Virus record (IMG/VR): IMGVR_UViG_3300025695_000098
Location: 1-23,303 of that record
Source: a virus
DNA: 23,303 nucleotides
Direction: 5' to 3' (one strand)
How positions within the stretch are numbered: the first letter of the stretch is position 1; each line of letters opens with the position of its first letter. The notes under the pieces are model-generated. The model saw only the letters and a list, made by a program, of their open reading frames with translations, did no database searches and was not told the origin of the DNA. Below, piece after piece: positions 12,643 through 19,962 of this stretch. A program made the translations under genes and the position numbers.

Positions 12643-14540
12643 TAAGCAATCAATTACCAACAGATTACCAGACCTTCATTGCTACTAGTAGATATGCTAG
12701 ATGGTTAGATGATGAGGGTAGAAGAGAGACATGGGGTGAGACAGTCTCAAGATACATCAGCTTCATGGGTAGTAAAGTTAAACTACCTAATAAAACATGG
12801 GATGAGTTAGAAGATGCTATTCTTAACCTAGAAATTATGCCAAGCATGAGGGCATTGATGACATCAGGAGCAGCAGCAGAGCGTGATAACACCTGTATAT
12901 ATAACTGCTCCTACCTACCAGTAGACCACATTAGAGCTTTCGATGAAGCTATGTTTATTCTACTGTGTGGTACTGGTGTTGGGTTTAGTGTTGAACGTCA
13001 GTTCATAGCCAAGTTACCTGAGATACCTAGTGAGTTAAATAAGACTGATGATATAGTAGCTGTTGGAGATAGTAAAGAAGGTTGGGCTAAGTCCTTACAC
13101 AAATTACTATCACACTTATACACAGGTGACATACCTACTTGGGACTTGTCAAAGGTAAGACCAGCAGGTTCTAGGCTGAAGACGTTTGGTGGTAGAGCTT
13201 CAGGAGCAGAACCATTAAATGATTTGTTTAACTTTGTGGTAGCTAAGTTTAAGGGTGCAGCAGGACGTAAGCTTAATAGTATTGAGTGTCACGATATCAT
13301 GTGTAAGATTGGTGAGGTTGTAGTTGTAGGTGGTGTACGTAGGTCAGCTATGATTAGCTTATCCAACCTAAGTGATGGACGTATGGCACATGCTAAATCA
13401 GGTTCATGGTGGGAGAATGAGGGACAACGTGCGTTGGCTAACAACTCTGTAGCTTATACTGACAAGCCTGACATGGAAGGTTTCATGCGTGAGTGGTTAT
13501 CTCTAGTAGAATCTAAGTCAGGTGAACGTGGAATCTTTAGTCGTATAGCTGCTGATAGACATGTAGAGAAGAATGGTAGACGAGAGATAGGACATGAGTG
13601 GGGTACTAACCCATGCAGTGAGATTATCCTACGTCCATACCAGTTCTGTAATCTAACAGAGGTAGTGGTACGTGAGAGTGATAGCATTGATACACTAAAG
13701 CGTAAGGTTAAACTTGCTACTATACTAGGTACAGTACAATCTACATTTACTAACATGCCTTACTTACGTAAGATATGGCAGAAGAACACAGAAGAAGAAC
13801 GACTACTAGGTGTATCTCTGACAGGTATTATGGATAACCCACTGCTCTCTAAGACAGTAGATAGTCCTCGTTGGTTAGCTGAGATGAAGAAAGTAGCTAT
13901 AGATACTAATGCTGAGTATGCTAAGAAGTTTGGTATCCAACAGTCTGCTGCTATTACCTGTGTTAAACCTAGTGGTACTGTATCACAGTTAGTTGATAGT
14001 GCCTCTGGTATTCATGCTAGACACAGTGAGTACTACATACGTACTGTTCGTGGTGACAACAAAGACCCACTCACACAGTTTATGAAGGACAGTGGTATCC
14101 CTGCTGAAGCCTGTGTAATGAAGCCAGATAGTACAACAGTGTTTAGTTTCCCAATGAAAGCACCTAGTACTGCTATTACTCGTAACGATATGACAGCACT
14201 AGAACAATTAGAGTTATGGAAAACATATGCACTAGCATGGTGTGAGCATAAACCTTCTGTTACTATTACTGTACGTGATGATGAGTGGATGTCAGTAGGA
14301 GCATGGGTATATGAGAACTTTGATATATGTTCTGGTATCTCGTTCTTACCTCACAGTGACCACACTTATGCACAAGCACCTTATCAAGAAGTGGATAAAG
14401 ATACTTATGAAAACCTCAAGGAACAAATGCCTGATGCGATCGATTGGTCTGCTTTATCGTTATATGAGAAGGAAGATTCAACGAATGGTAGCCAAACTTT
14501 AGCTTGTACTTCAGGTGCTTGCGAGATAGTTGACATCTAA
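12639..14540 (+). CDS. Class II (adenosylcobalamin-dependent) ribonucleotide reductase, monomeric type
   Basis: The 633-aa protein reduces ribonucleotides to deoxyribonucleotides for phage DNA synthesis. Active-site features are GTGVGFSVERQ near residue 111, NPCSE with C326 as the candidate radical cysteine, C337 in YQFCNL, and PSGTVSQLVDSASGIHARH. C326 and C337 are 11 residues apart, as are C408 and C419 in the Lactobacillus leichmannii triphosphate reductase. The C-terminus has C623-x4-C628, matching C731-x4-C736 of that enzyme. It needs vitamin B12 from the host or medium and no oxygen-dependent radical subunit. It starts at an ATGA overlap with mazG. No small subunit gene is nearby, as expected for class II. 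Confidence 0.93.
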   Translation: MISNQLPTDYQTFIATSRYARWLDDEGRRETWGETVSRYISFMGSKVKLPNKTWDELEDAILNLEIMPSMRALMTSGAAAERDNTCIYNCSYLPVDHIRAFDEAMFILLCGTGVGFSVERQFIAKLPEIPSELNKTDDIVAVGDSKEGWAKSLHKLLSHLYTGDIPTWDLSKVRPAGSRLKTFGGRASGAEPLNDLFNFVVAKFKGAAGRKLNSIECHDIMCKIGEVVVVGGVRRSAMISLSNLSDGRMAHAKSGSWWENEGQRALANNSVAYTDKPDMEGFMREWLSLVESKSGERGIFSRIAADRHVEKNGRREIGHEWGTNPCSEIILRPYQFCNLTEVVVRESDSIDTLKRKVKLATILGTVQSTFTNMPYLRKIWQKNTEEERLLGVSLTGIMDNPLLSKTVDSPRWLAEMKKVAIDTNAEYAKKFGIQQSAAITCVKPSGTVSQLVDSASGIHARHSEYYIRTVRGDNKDPLTQFMKDSGIPAEACVMKPDSTTVFSFPMKAPSTAITRNDMTALEQLELWKTYALAWCEHKPSVTITVRDDEWMSVGAWVYENFDICSGISFLPHSDHTYAQAPYQEVDKDTYENLKEQMPDAIDWSALSLYEKEDSTNGSQTLACTSGACEIVDI

Positions 14541-14549
14541 AGTTACAAC
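14536..14549 (+). promoter_or_regulatory. Repeated 14-mer, candidate phage promoter element (copy 2)
   Basis: TCTAAAGTTACAAC overlaps the reductase stop codon and precedes the virion module by about 12 nt. It is identical to 6127-6140. The following bases ATTAGCGAAAGTTTGC only loosely match those after the first copy. T7 has phi6.5 at this point of the map. A promoter role is inferred from location and repetition. Confidence 0.4.
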
Positions 14550-14561
14550 ATTAGCGAAAGT

Positions 14562-14750
14562 TTGCATGAAATGAAAGTATTAGGCAATGATTTTAACATA
14601 ACAGATGGATTGTTAGATTACCTATATGGTATATATCCTAACAAGCTTCCGCTAGAACAAGTTACCCCTGAGGACTTAGCTTTCCTTAGGGGGCAACAGT
14701 CTGTTATACAGAAGCTTGTAGAATTACAACACCAAGATTATGAGGAGTAA
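14562..14750 (+). CDS. Hypothetical 62-aa protein at start of virion module
   Basis: The product is acidic and helical, with LLDYLYGIYPNKLPLEQVTPEDLAFLRGQQSVIQKLVELQ through most of its length, suggesting two or three short helices. The RBS is weak. ATGs at 14562 and 14571 are both possible. It sits in the place of T7 genes 6.5-6.7, just before the gp7.3-like gene, and may be a virion or assembly accessory protein. That role is inferred from position only. Confidence 0.65.
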   Translation: MHEMKVLGNDFNITDGLLDYLYGIYPNKLPLEQVTPEDLAFLRGQQSVIQKLVELQHQDYEE

Positions 14751-14753
14751 GAT

Positions 14754-14993
14754 ATGGGTGGTTTATTTGGAGGTAGCACACCAGCACCAGCACCAGTACC
14801 AGCAAGACCAGTAACTGCTGTAGCAAAAACACCTGACATTGAGTTAGATGATACAGAACTACAGTCAGACGTGATGATGAAAAAGCGTAGAGGTAAGAGA
14901 GCTTTACGACAGGATATTACCAGTGGAGACACAGGTGTTCAGATACCTAAGACTGCTAGTGGTAGTTCTGCTGGTGTTCAAGTACCTAAATAG
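14754..14993 (+). CDS. gp7.3-like tail/virion protein (79 aa)
   Basis: GAGGAG precedes the ATG. The 79-aa protein starts MGGLFGGSTPAPAPVPARPV, a Gly then Pro/Ala-rich disordered stretch. It has a basic KKRRGKRALRQ at 43-53 and ends in two GVQIPK-type motifs (residues 61-66 and 74-79). T7 gp7.3, also about 100 aa, has a similar low-complexity body with a basic KKARAGGKKSLSVA segment and a hydrophobic C-terminal motif, and lies at the same map position before the portal. I call it gp7.3-like on layout and weak similarity. T7 gp7.3 is a minor virion protein needed for adsorption. Confidence 0.55.
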   Translation: MGGLFGGSTPAPAPVPARPVTAVAKTPDIELDDTELQSDVMMKKRRGKRALRQDITSGDTGVQIPKTASGSSAGVQVPK

Positions 14994-15002
14994 GAGATTA
15001 CC

Positions 15003-15167
15003 ATGGGTGGTATTATGACATCACGTAGCGGAGCAGCTAAGAAAGTACAAAAGTCTATAAAAAGTGGTGACACTGTTGTACCTTCTGTAGTAGGTTTAGC
15101 TTATGCTGATAGACAGAAAAAGAAAAAACAAGAACAAGAACAAAATGATTTACAAATTCCTAAGTAA
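15003..15167 (+). CDS. Small basic virion-module protein (54 aa) with QIPK end
   Basis: This ORF starts 10 nt after the preceding stop with TAGGAG upstream. The 54-aa product begins MGGIMTSRSGAAKKVQKSIK, has a short hydrophobic stretch TVVPSVVGLAYA, then QKKKKQEQEQ, and ends in DLQIPK. Its start (MGG) and end (QIPK) resemble the preceding gp7.3-like protein, suggesting related short linear motifs. It is probably a minor head-tail or assembly protein. No family is recognised. Confidence 0.65.
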   Translation: MGGIMTSRSGAAKKVQKSIKSGDTVVPSVVGLAYADRQKKKKQEQEQNDLQIPK

Positions 15168-15178
15168 AGGATAAATAA

Positions 15179-16714
15179 ATGGAACAAGAAGTAGGCACAG
15201 TAGCTAAACGCTACAGTCAACTAGAGAGTGAACGTGATACGTTCCTTGAACGAGGACGAGAAGCGGCTAAGCTAACCATTCCTACTCTTATGCCAGAGGA
15301 AGGACATAGTAGTTCATCTATCTATGCCACACCATATCAAGGCATTGGAGCAAGGGGTGTAAACAACCTTGCATCTAAACTATTACTTGCTTTATTGCCA
15401 CCTAACAGTCCCTTCTTTAGACTAACTATAGATGATTTTGACCTACAACAACTAGCAGGTGATAATCGTGGACAAGTTGAAGAAGGTTTAGCACGTATTG
15501 AACGTGCAGCTATGCAAGAAATAGAAGGTAAAGCAATACGTGTACCTACATTTGAAGCGTTAAAGCTTCTTATAGTTACAGGTAATGCATTAGTATACCT
15601 ACCTAGAGAAGGTGGTATGCGAGTATACAGACCTGATAGGTATGTTACTAAGCGTGATGTTATGGGTAATGTATTAGAAATTATAACTAAAGAAAGCATG
15701 TCTCCATTAATGCTTCCTGAATCGGTTAAAGATTTAATACCTGAAACAGATACACCAGTAAAAAATTATGACCTATACACATGTGTTAAAAGAACAGAAA
15801 AAGGTTTTGAAGTACATCAAGAAGTATCAGGAATAGAAGTTCCTAATTCACGTGGTACATTTAAGAAAGATAATAGCCCATTCATTCCATTACGTTTTAT
15901 TCGTATTGATGGAGAAGATTATGGAAGAGGTTTTATCGAAGAATACATTGGAGACTTGAGAAGTCTTGAGGCTCTAACACAGGCTATCGTACAAGGTAGT
16001 GCTGCATCAGCTAAAGTATTATTCTTAGTACGTCCTAATGGTACTACTAAGTCAGCCAATTTAGCCAAAGCTCCTAACGGTGCTTTCTTAACTGGTGATA
16101 CTAATGATGTATCCACACTACAAGTACAAAAGTCTAGTGACTTTAGAGTAGCTTTAGAAACTATGCGTATGATTAACGATAGACTTTCTGCTGCTTTCTT
16201 ACTTAACAGTAGTGTACAACGTGCAGCAGAACGTGTTACAGCAGAAGAAGTACGCTTCATGGCACAGGAATTAGAGACAGCACTTGGTGGTGTGTACTCT
16301 ATTCTATCTCAAGAGTTTCAATTACCACTAATTAATCTACTACTAGAGTCTCTTACTAAGCAGGGTAAGATGCCGAAGATGCCTAAAGATAGTGTCATTC
16401 CTACAGTAGTGACAGGTATCGAAGCACTTGGTAGAGGACAAGACCTTAATAAACTAGCTACTTTCCTACAATACTTACAGCCACTAGGTGCTGAAGTTAT
16501 TGCTAGTGAAATGAACCTAAGTGATTACATAGACAGACTTGCTGCTTCCCTAGGGATTGATACATCTGGTCTGATTAAGTCAGCAGAGCAGAAGCAACAA
16601 GAAGCTATGATGCAACAACAGATGCAACAACAACAAATGTTAGAACAAACAGCTATGGGTATGGCTCAAGGAGCAGCACCTCAACTAGCTAAAGGCGTAG
16701 CAGAATCGGAGTAA
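15179..16714 (+). CDS. Portal (head-tail connector) protein, gp8-like
   Basis: The 511-aa protein matches the T7-type portal in length (T7 gp8, 536 aa) and motifs: RDTFLERGREAAKLTIPTL and NNLASKLLLALLPPNSPFFRL near residues 18-83, FIPLRFIRIDGEDYGRGFIEEYIGDLRSLE near 235-264, and AERVTAEEVRFMAQELE near 347-363. Twelve copies form the ring at the packaging vertex through which DNA enters and leaves, and on which scaffold, capsid and tail assemble. The C-terminus is Gln/Met-rich (QQQMQQQQMLEQ). AAAGGA precedes the ATG. The scaffold gene begins 3 nt after its stop. Confidence 0.95.
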   Translation: MEQEVGTVAKRYSQLESERDTFLERGREAAKLTIPTLMPEEGHSSSSIYATPYQGIGARGVNNLASKLLLALLPPNSPFFRLTIDDFDLQQLAGDNRGQVEEGLARIERAAMQEIEGKAIRVPTFEALKLLIVTGNALVYLPREGGMRVYRPDRYVTKRDVMGNVLEIITKESMSPLMLPESVKDLIPETDTPVKNYDLYTCVKRTEKGFEVHQEVSGIEVPNSRGTFKKDNSPFIPLRFIRIDGEDYGRGFIEEYIGDLRSLEALTQAIVQGSAASAKVLFLVRPNGTTKSANLAKAPNGAFLTGDTNDVSTLQVQKSSDFRVALETMRMINDRLSAAFLLNSSVQRAAERVTAEEVRFMAQELETALGGVYSILSQEFQLPLINLLLESLTKQGKMPKMPKDSVIPTVVTGIEALGRGQDLNKLATFLQYLQPLGAEVIASEMNLSDYIDRLAASLGIDTSGLIKSAEQKQQEAMMQQQMQQQQMLEQTAMGMAQGAAPQLAKGVAESE

Positions 16715-16717
16715 TAA

Positions 16718-17488
16718 ATGGCAGAAGCTATAAACACTTATCAAGAACCTCAACCTGAAAATCCAGAGCATGTAAAAGAAATGCTTGAGAAAGTAGAAGG
16801 TAGTCAACAAGACCCTGAACGTCCTGAGTGGCTACCTCAAAAGTTTAAATCCCCTGAAGACATGGCTAAAGCTTACTCTGCTTTAGAAGGTAAGCTAGGT
16901 AAGGGGGAAGATACAACAGAGGAAACTAGCGGAGCAGAAGAAGTAGAGGTATCTGGTAACGAGAACCCTACAGAAGTAGCAGACTTACTAGATAGTAAAG
17001 GATTAGACTTTGACGTATTCGCTCAAGAGTACGCTGAGAATGGTTCACTATCTGAGGATGCTTATGCTGCTCTAGAAGAAGCAGGTTTTCCTCAGGCTAT
17101 GGTTGACACATGGGTAGCAGGGCAGGATGCTTTAGCTTCTCAGATGAAGACAGAAATATATTCAATGGCAGGTGGTACTGAACAGTACTCTGGCATGATA
17201 CAATGGGCATCAGATACCTTACCTGAAAATGAGATTGATGCCTTTAATGCAACGATGGAATCGCAAGACATGAATATGATTAAGCTTGCGGTACAAGGTC
17301 TTAATGCACGATATCGTTCTGAGGCAGAGCCTAGACTTCTCTCAGGAGAAACAGGTGCTGTATCCTCAGGTGGGAGATTTGAAAGTAATGCGGAACTCAC
17401 TGCTGCTATGAGTGACCCTAGATACGGCAAAGACCCTGCTTACAGGCAACAGGTAGCTGATAAGTTAGCTAAATCTAGCCTGTTCTAA
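16718..17488 (+). CDS. Capsid assembly scaffolding protein, gp9-like
   Basis: The 256-aa protein lies between portal and capsid genes, as T7 gp9 does (307 aa). It is very acidic in the first half (KGEDTTEETSGAEEVEVSGN and around), with PEWLPQKFKSPEDMAKAYSALEGKLG near residues 38-63, a motif common in podovirus scaffolds. Its C-terminal part has FESNAELTAAMSDPRYGKDPAYRQQVADKL, the typical capsid-contacting end with charged helix. It shapes the procapsid and leaves before maturation. CGGAG precedes the ATG. Confidence 0.92.
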   Translation: MAEAINTYQEPQPENPEHVKEMLEKVEGSQQDPERPEWLPQKFKSPEDMAKAYSALEGKLGKGEDTTEETSGAEEVEVSGNENPTEVADLLDSKGLDFDVFAQEYAENGSLSEDAYAALEEAGFPQAMVDTWVAGQDALASQMKTEIYSMAGGTEQYSGMIQWASDTLPENEIDAFNATMESQDMNMIKLAVQGLNARYRSEAEPRLLSGETGAVSSGGRFESNAELTAAMSDPRYGKDPAYRQQVADKLAKSSLF

Positions 17489-17506
17489 CATGTTGCAAAT
17501 GGGATT

Positions 17507-17529
17507 GAGGAAGTCTCCTTTCCTTCCTC
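17507..17529 (+). ncRNA. Hairpin P0 abutting the capsid-leader RNA core
   Basis: GAGGAAG at 17507-17513 pairs with CTTCCTC at 17523-17529 (7 bp, 9-nt loop). It ends exactly one base before helix P1 of the three-way junction begins at 17530, so the two helices could stack end to end. It lies 19 nt after the scaffold stop codon. No U-run follows, so it is not a standard terminator. Confidence 0.5.
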
Positions 17530-17685
17530 TCTCCTTCTAAATATATAAATTCACCACCTGAAGTTACGTCATACGTGCAGAAGCTTCGCTACCTTAGGAC
17601 GTTATATACGGCTGCTTGGGCAGGTGTCAGCAGGAGTATCTAGGCATTAACTAATACTCCTGCTTCTTATATATTTAGAAGGGGA
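17530..17685 (+). ncRNA. Structured RNA candidate: three-way junction upstream of capsid gene
   Basis: The 156-nt element is closed by helix P1: 17530-17548 pairs with 17667-17685 over 19 bp (18 Watson-Crick and one G-U, no bulge) at a distance of more than 100 nt. Inside, P2 pairs CACCTG 17555-17560 with CAGGTG 17621-17626, and can extend past a GGG bulge with AAG 17561-17563 and CTT 17615-17617. P3 pairs 17629-17639 with 17654-17664 (11 bp) and can extend by 3 bp past one bulged base to a 7-nt loop at 17644-17650. The interior of P2 (17564-17614) has several competing pairings. No family is recognised. The strand is inferred from the neighbouring genes. Confidence 0.65.
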
Positions 17686-17808
17686 AACCCTACTCAAAAT
17701 TACTACTCACGAATACCCCTGACCCCTTGCGAGGGACAATCTGTCGGAGAAAGTATAGTAAAGTTGAGGCACAACTTAAACTTAAATTAAACTAACGAGG
17801 TAATAATT
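17686..17808 (+). promoter_or_regulatory. Rest of the capsid-gene leader with small hairpins and RBS
   Basis: This non-coding stretch carries short hairpins: 17724-17727 with 17732-17735 (CCCT/AGGG), 17735-17738 with 17742-17745 (GACA/TGTC), and AAGTTG 17761-17766 with CAACTT 17772-17777. The RBS ACGAGG lies about 10 nt before the capsid ATG, in an AT-rich, unpaired-looking stretch, which suits high translation. A capsid-gene promoter, like T7 phi10, would be expected in or before this region, but no element can be assigned with confidence. Confidence 0.45.
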
Positions 17809-18930
17809 ATGGCACAAGCCGCTTCAAACCCTGCTTATAGCGTAAGCTTTCAGGGACAAAATAACCTCACAGGTGACGTTCGTGACCTCTTTCTAAAGCT
17901 ATATGCTGGTGAAGTCCTAACTGCCTATGAGGAAAAGAAAGTCCTAATGGACAAAGTGCGTACTCGCACAATTTCAAAAGGTAAATCCGCATCATTTCCA
18001 ATGACAGGACGAGCAACTGCTGAGTACCTGACCCCTGGAAATGAGATTACTGGTGGGTCAATTCGTGCAGGTGAACGTATTGTAACTATTGATGATTTGC
18101 TCATCTCTAGCCAATTCATTGCTAACATTGATGAAGCAATTAACCACTACGATGTACGCTCAATCTACTCTAAAGAAGCTGGTATTGCATTAGCTAACGA
18201 AGCAGACCGTAACGTAGCTCGTATGCTTGTTAAAGCTGCTCTATCAACTAATGCTACTGCTGCTGCTGGTCTTATCCAAGACTACAAAGCATTTAGTGAG
18301 GAAGACTTTACTGGTAACGTCACTGTTGGTACAGCTACTGCTGACCTACTTGACCCTGCAAAGTTAGCCAAAGCTATCTTTGATGCTAAGAAGACTATGG
18401 ACATTGCTAATGTTCCTTCAGAAAATGCAGTAGTAGTACTTCCACCAGAACAGTACTACGCATTAATGGATGTAACTGATGGTTCTAAGCTGACATACAT
18501 GAACTCAGACTTTGGTGGTAACGGTTCAGTTGCTTCAGGTCTAGTTCCAGCTATTGCAGGTATTCCTGTAATCATGTCAAATCATGCTAACGTAACTAAC
18601 TTGTATTCAAGTTTAACAACAGGTGCTGGTACTGAAGGTGAAACATCAGACAATGCTCCACTAGCTAACACTGCTGGTTCAGGAAGAACAACTCATTATG
18701 ACTTACCAACTACTGACGTAGACGGTAGAGATATGGTTGCTGAAGCTTCTCTAATCAAAGGCTTTGTATTCACTCCAGAAGCTGTAGCTACAGTAAAGCT
18801 ACTAGACTTAGGTATGGAATCTGAGTATCAAATTAATCGTCAAGGCACACTAATGGTTGCTAAGTATGCAATGGGACATAACGTACTACGTCCTGCTTCA
18901 TGCATTGCATTGCTTGACGCTAACGCTTAA
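17809..18930 (+). CDS. Major capsid protein, gp10-like
   Basis: The 373-aa protein forms the icosahedral shell. It is recognisable from the T7-like start (SNPAYSVSFQGQNNLTGDVRD, LFLKLYAGEVLTAYEEKKVL), then TISKGKSASFPMTGRATAEYLTPGNEI near 58-84, DLLISSQFIANIDEAINHYDVRS near 95-117, and VVLPPEQYYALMDVTDG near 209-225. The fold family is HK97. T7 gp10A is 345 aa. I see no slippery heptamer near the end that would make a longer 10B-type product. It has the largest non-coding leader in the window, and a terminator follows 11 nt after the stop, so it can be made as a strongly expressed unit. Confidence 0.96.
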   Translation: MAQAASNPAYSVSFQGQNNLTGDVRDLFLKLYAGEVLTAYEEKKVLMDKVRTRTISKGKSASFPMTGRATAEYLTPGNEITGGSIRAGERIVTIDDLLISSQFIANIDEAINHYDVRSIYSKEAGIALANEADRNVARMLVKAALSTNATAAAGLIQDYKAFSEEDFTGNVTVGTATADLLDPAKLAKAIFDAKKTMDIANVPSENAVVVLPPEQYYALMDVTDGSKLTYMNSDFGGNGSVASGLVPAIAGIPVIMSNHANVTNLYSSLTTGAGTEGETSDNAPLANTAGSGRTTHYDLPTTDVDGRDMVAEASLIKGFVFTPEAVATVKLLDLGMESEYQINRQGTLMVAKYAMGHNVLRPASCIALLDANA

Positions 18931-18940
18931 CTCTAACACG

Positions 18941-18973
18941 AAGGGAGAGGTTTCTAGAGCCTCTCTCTTTTTA
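18941..18973 (+). terminator. Intrinsic terminator after the capsid gene
   Basis: AAGGGAGAGG at 18941-18950 pairs with CCTCTCTCTT at 18960-18969 (10 bp with one G-T, 9-nt loop), and the descending arm runs into a T-run (18968-18972). This is a good rho-independent terminator shape. T7 has its phage terminator T-phi in the same place, right after gene 10. It probably lowers, rather than stops, expression of the tail genes. Confidence 0.8.
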
Positions 18974-18986
18974 TTAGGAGATACTA

Positions 18987-19109
18987 ATGCCACAGGTAGG
19001 TACAAAAAAGTATAGTTATAATAAAAAAGGTATGGCAGCAGCTAAGAAAGAAGCAAAGGCTACAGGTAAGCCTATGCAAAACTTAGATAAATATAAGAAG
19101 AAGAAATGA
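18987..19109 (+). CDS. 40-aa Lys-rich virion-module protein
   Basis: The ORF follows TTAGGAG by about 7 nt and comes directly after the terminator. The 40-aa product reads MPQVGTKKYSYNKKGMAAAK and continues with KEAKATGKPMQNLDKYKKKK, so it is very basic. The GTKKYSYNKKGMAAAKKEAKATGK pattern resembles small Lys-rich proteins that lie between capsid and tail genes in marine podophages. It may bind DNA or be a minor virion part. The next gene begins 1 nt after its stop. Confidence 0.7.
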   Translation: MPQVGTKKYSYNKKGMAAAKKEAKATGKPMQNLDKYKKKK

Positions 19110-19110
19110 T

Positions 19111-19368
19111 ATGGCTATAGAACGTGGTGGAGAAACTTTTAAGGGATTGAAGATACCTAAACGAACACCTAATCATTCTACAAAATCTCACGCTGTTCTT
19201 ATAGGTACTAAGGATAAACCAGAGTTAATTAGGTTTGGTGAGCAGGGTGCTGAAACAAATAAAAACCCTAAACAACGTAAAGCTTTCAAAGATAGGCACA
19301 GGAAAAATATAGCCAAGGGTGAAACCAGTGCTGCTTATTGGGCGAATAGGGTCAAATGGAAGGCATAG
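19111..19368 (+). CDS. Conserved basic protein of marine T7-like phages (85 aa)
   Basis: The 85-aa basic protein has HSTKSHAVLIGTKDKPELIRFGEQGAET near residues 22-49 and ends RKAFKDRHRKNIAKGETSAAYWANRVKW. The LIRFGEQGA and RxxFKxRHxKNIxKGxxSAAYWANxVKW motifs recur in many phages, as I recall, usually near structural genes. It is likely a virion or assembly protein; the activity is unknown. It sits between the 40-aa Lys-rich gene and tail tube A. Confidence 0.75.
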   Translation: MAIERGGETFKGLKIPKRTPNHSTKSHAVLIGTKDKPELIRFGEQGAETNKNPKQRKAFKDRHRKNIAKGETSAAYWANRVKWKA

Positions 19369-19377
19369 GAGTAAGAG

Positions 19378-19962
19378 ATGGCAGGAACAACTAAGCTAGA
19401 TGCAGTAAACACGATGCTTTCTGCCATAGGCGAAGCACCAGTAAATAGTTTATCTTCTGGTCTTATTGAGGCAGAGATAGCAGAAACAATTTTAGACACA
19501 GTAGATAAAGAAGTGCAATCTATGGGTTGGCACTTTAACACAGAATTAAATAAAAGCTTCGCAAAGGACACTAATGGTGAAATAATACTAGGTTCAGATG
19601 TACTTAGAGCAGACGCTACATTAAAGGCACAAAGTCCTGATTTAGTACAGCGTGGCTTAAAAATGTATGACAGAACTAACCATACATTTAACATAGGTGC
19701 TTCTACTCAGTTAGATGTAGTAGTACAATTAACATTTGAAGATGTACCTGAAGTTGCAAAAAGATATATAGTATTAAGAGCTACACGTATATTCCAAGAC
19801 CGTGTAATAGGTTCTAATACACTACATGATTTTCAAAAGCGTGATGAAGATATGTCACTAATGGAATTGAAAGACTTTGATAAAGCTGCCGATGACCATA
19901 ACATATTTGATAACTATGACACGTATGCCATAATTGATAGACAGGGCAGGAGAACACTCTAA
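19378..19962 (+). CDS. Tail tubular protein A, gp11-like
   Basis: The 194-aa protein matches T7 gp11 in size (196 aa) and place. The opening LDAVNTMLSAIGEAPVNSL is a hallmark, followed by VDKEVQSMGWHFNTELNK near 41-58, and RYIVLRATRIFQDRVIGS near 127-144. It forms the adaptor ring between portal and tail nozzle. GGAG lies about 9 nt before the ATG. Its stop overlaps the next start by one base (TAATG). Confidence 0.93.
   Translation: MAGTTKLDAVNTMLSAIGEAPVNSLSSGLIEAEIAETILDTVDKEVQSMGWHFNTELNKSFAKDTNGEIILGSDVLRADATLKAQSPDLVQRGLKMYDRTNHTFNIGASTQLDVVVQLTFEDVPEVAKRYIVLRATRIFQDRVIGSNTLHDFQKRDEDMSLMELKDFDKAADDHNIFDNYDTYAIIDRQGRRTL

Noticed and set aside
17698-17720. T7-promoter look-alike (TACTACTCAC, compare T7 TACGACTCAC) before the capsid gene
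   Set aside because: The 10-base match is striking, but the following bases (GAATACCCC) do not match the T7 TATAGGG initiation part, and the element does not recur before SSB or the virion module. Probably chance.
17489-17808. tRNA or known ribozyme in the scaffold-capsid gap
   Set aside because: No cloverleaf with a TTC-type T arm, no CCA-ready acceptor stem, and no hammerhead core (CTGATGA/GAAA) could be found. The three-way junction does not match a tRNA.
18850-18940. Minor capsid (10B-type) frameshift product
   Set aside because: No slippery run is present near the capsid stop, and the terminator follows within 11 nt, leaving no room for an extension.
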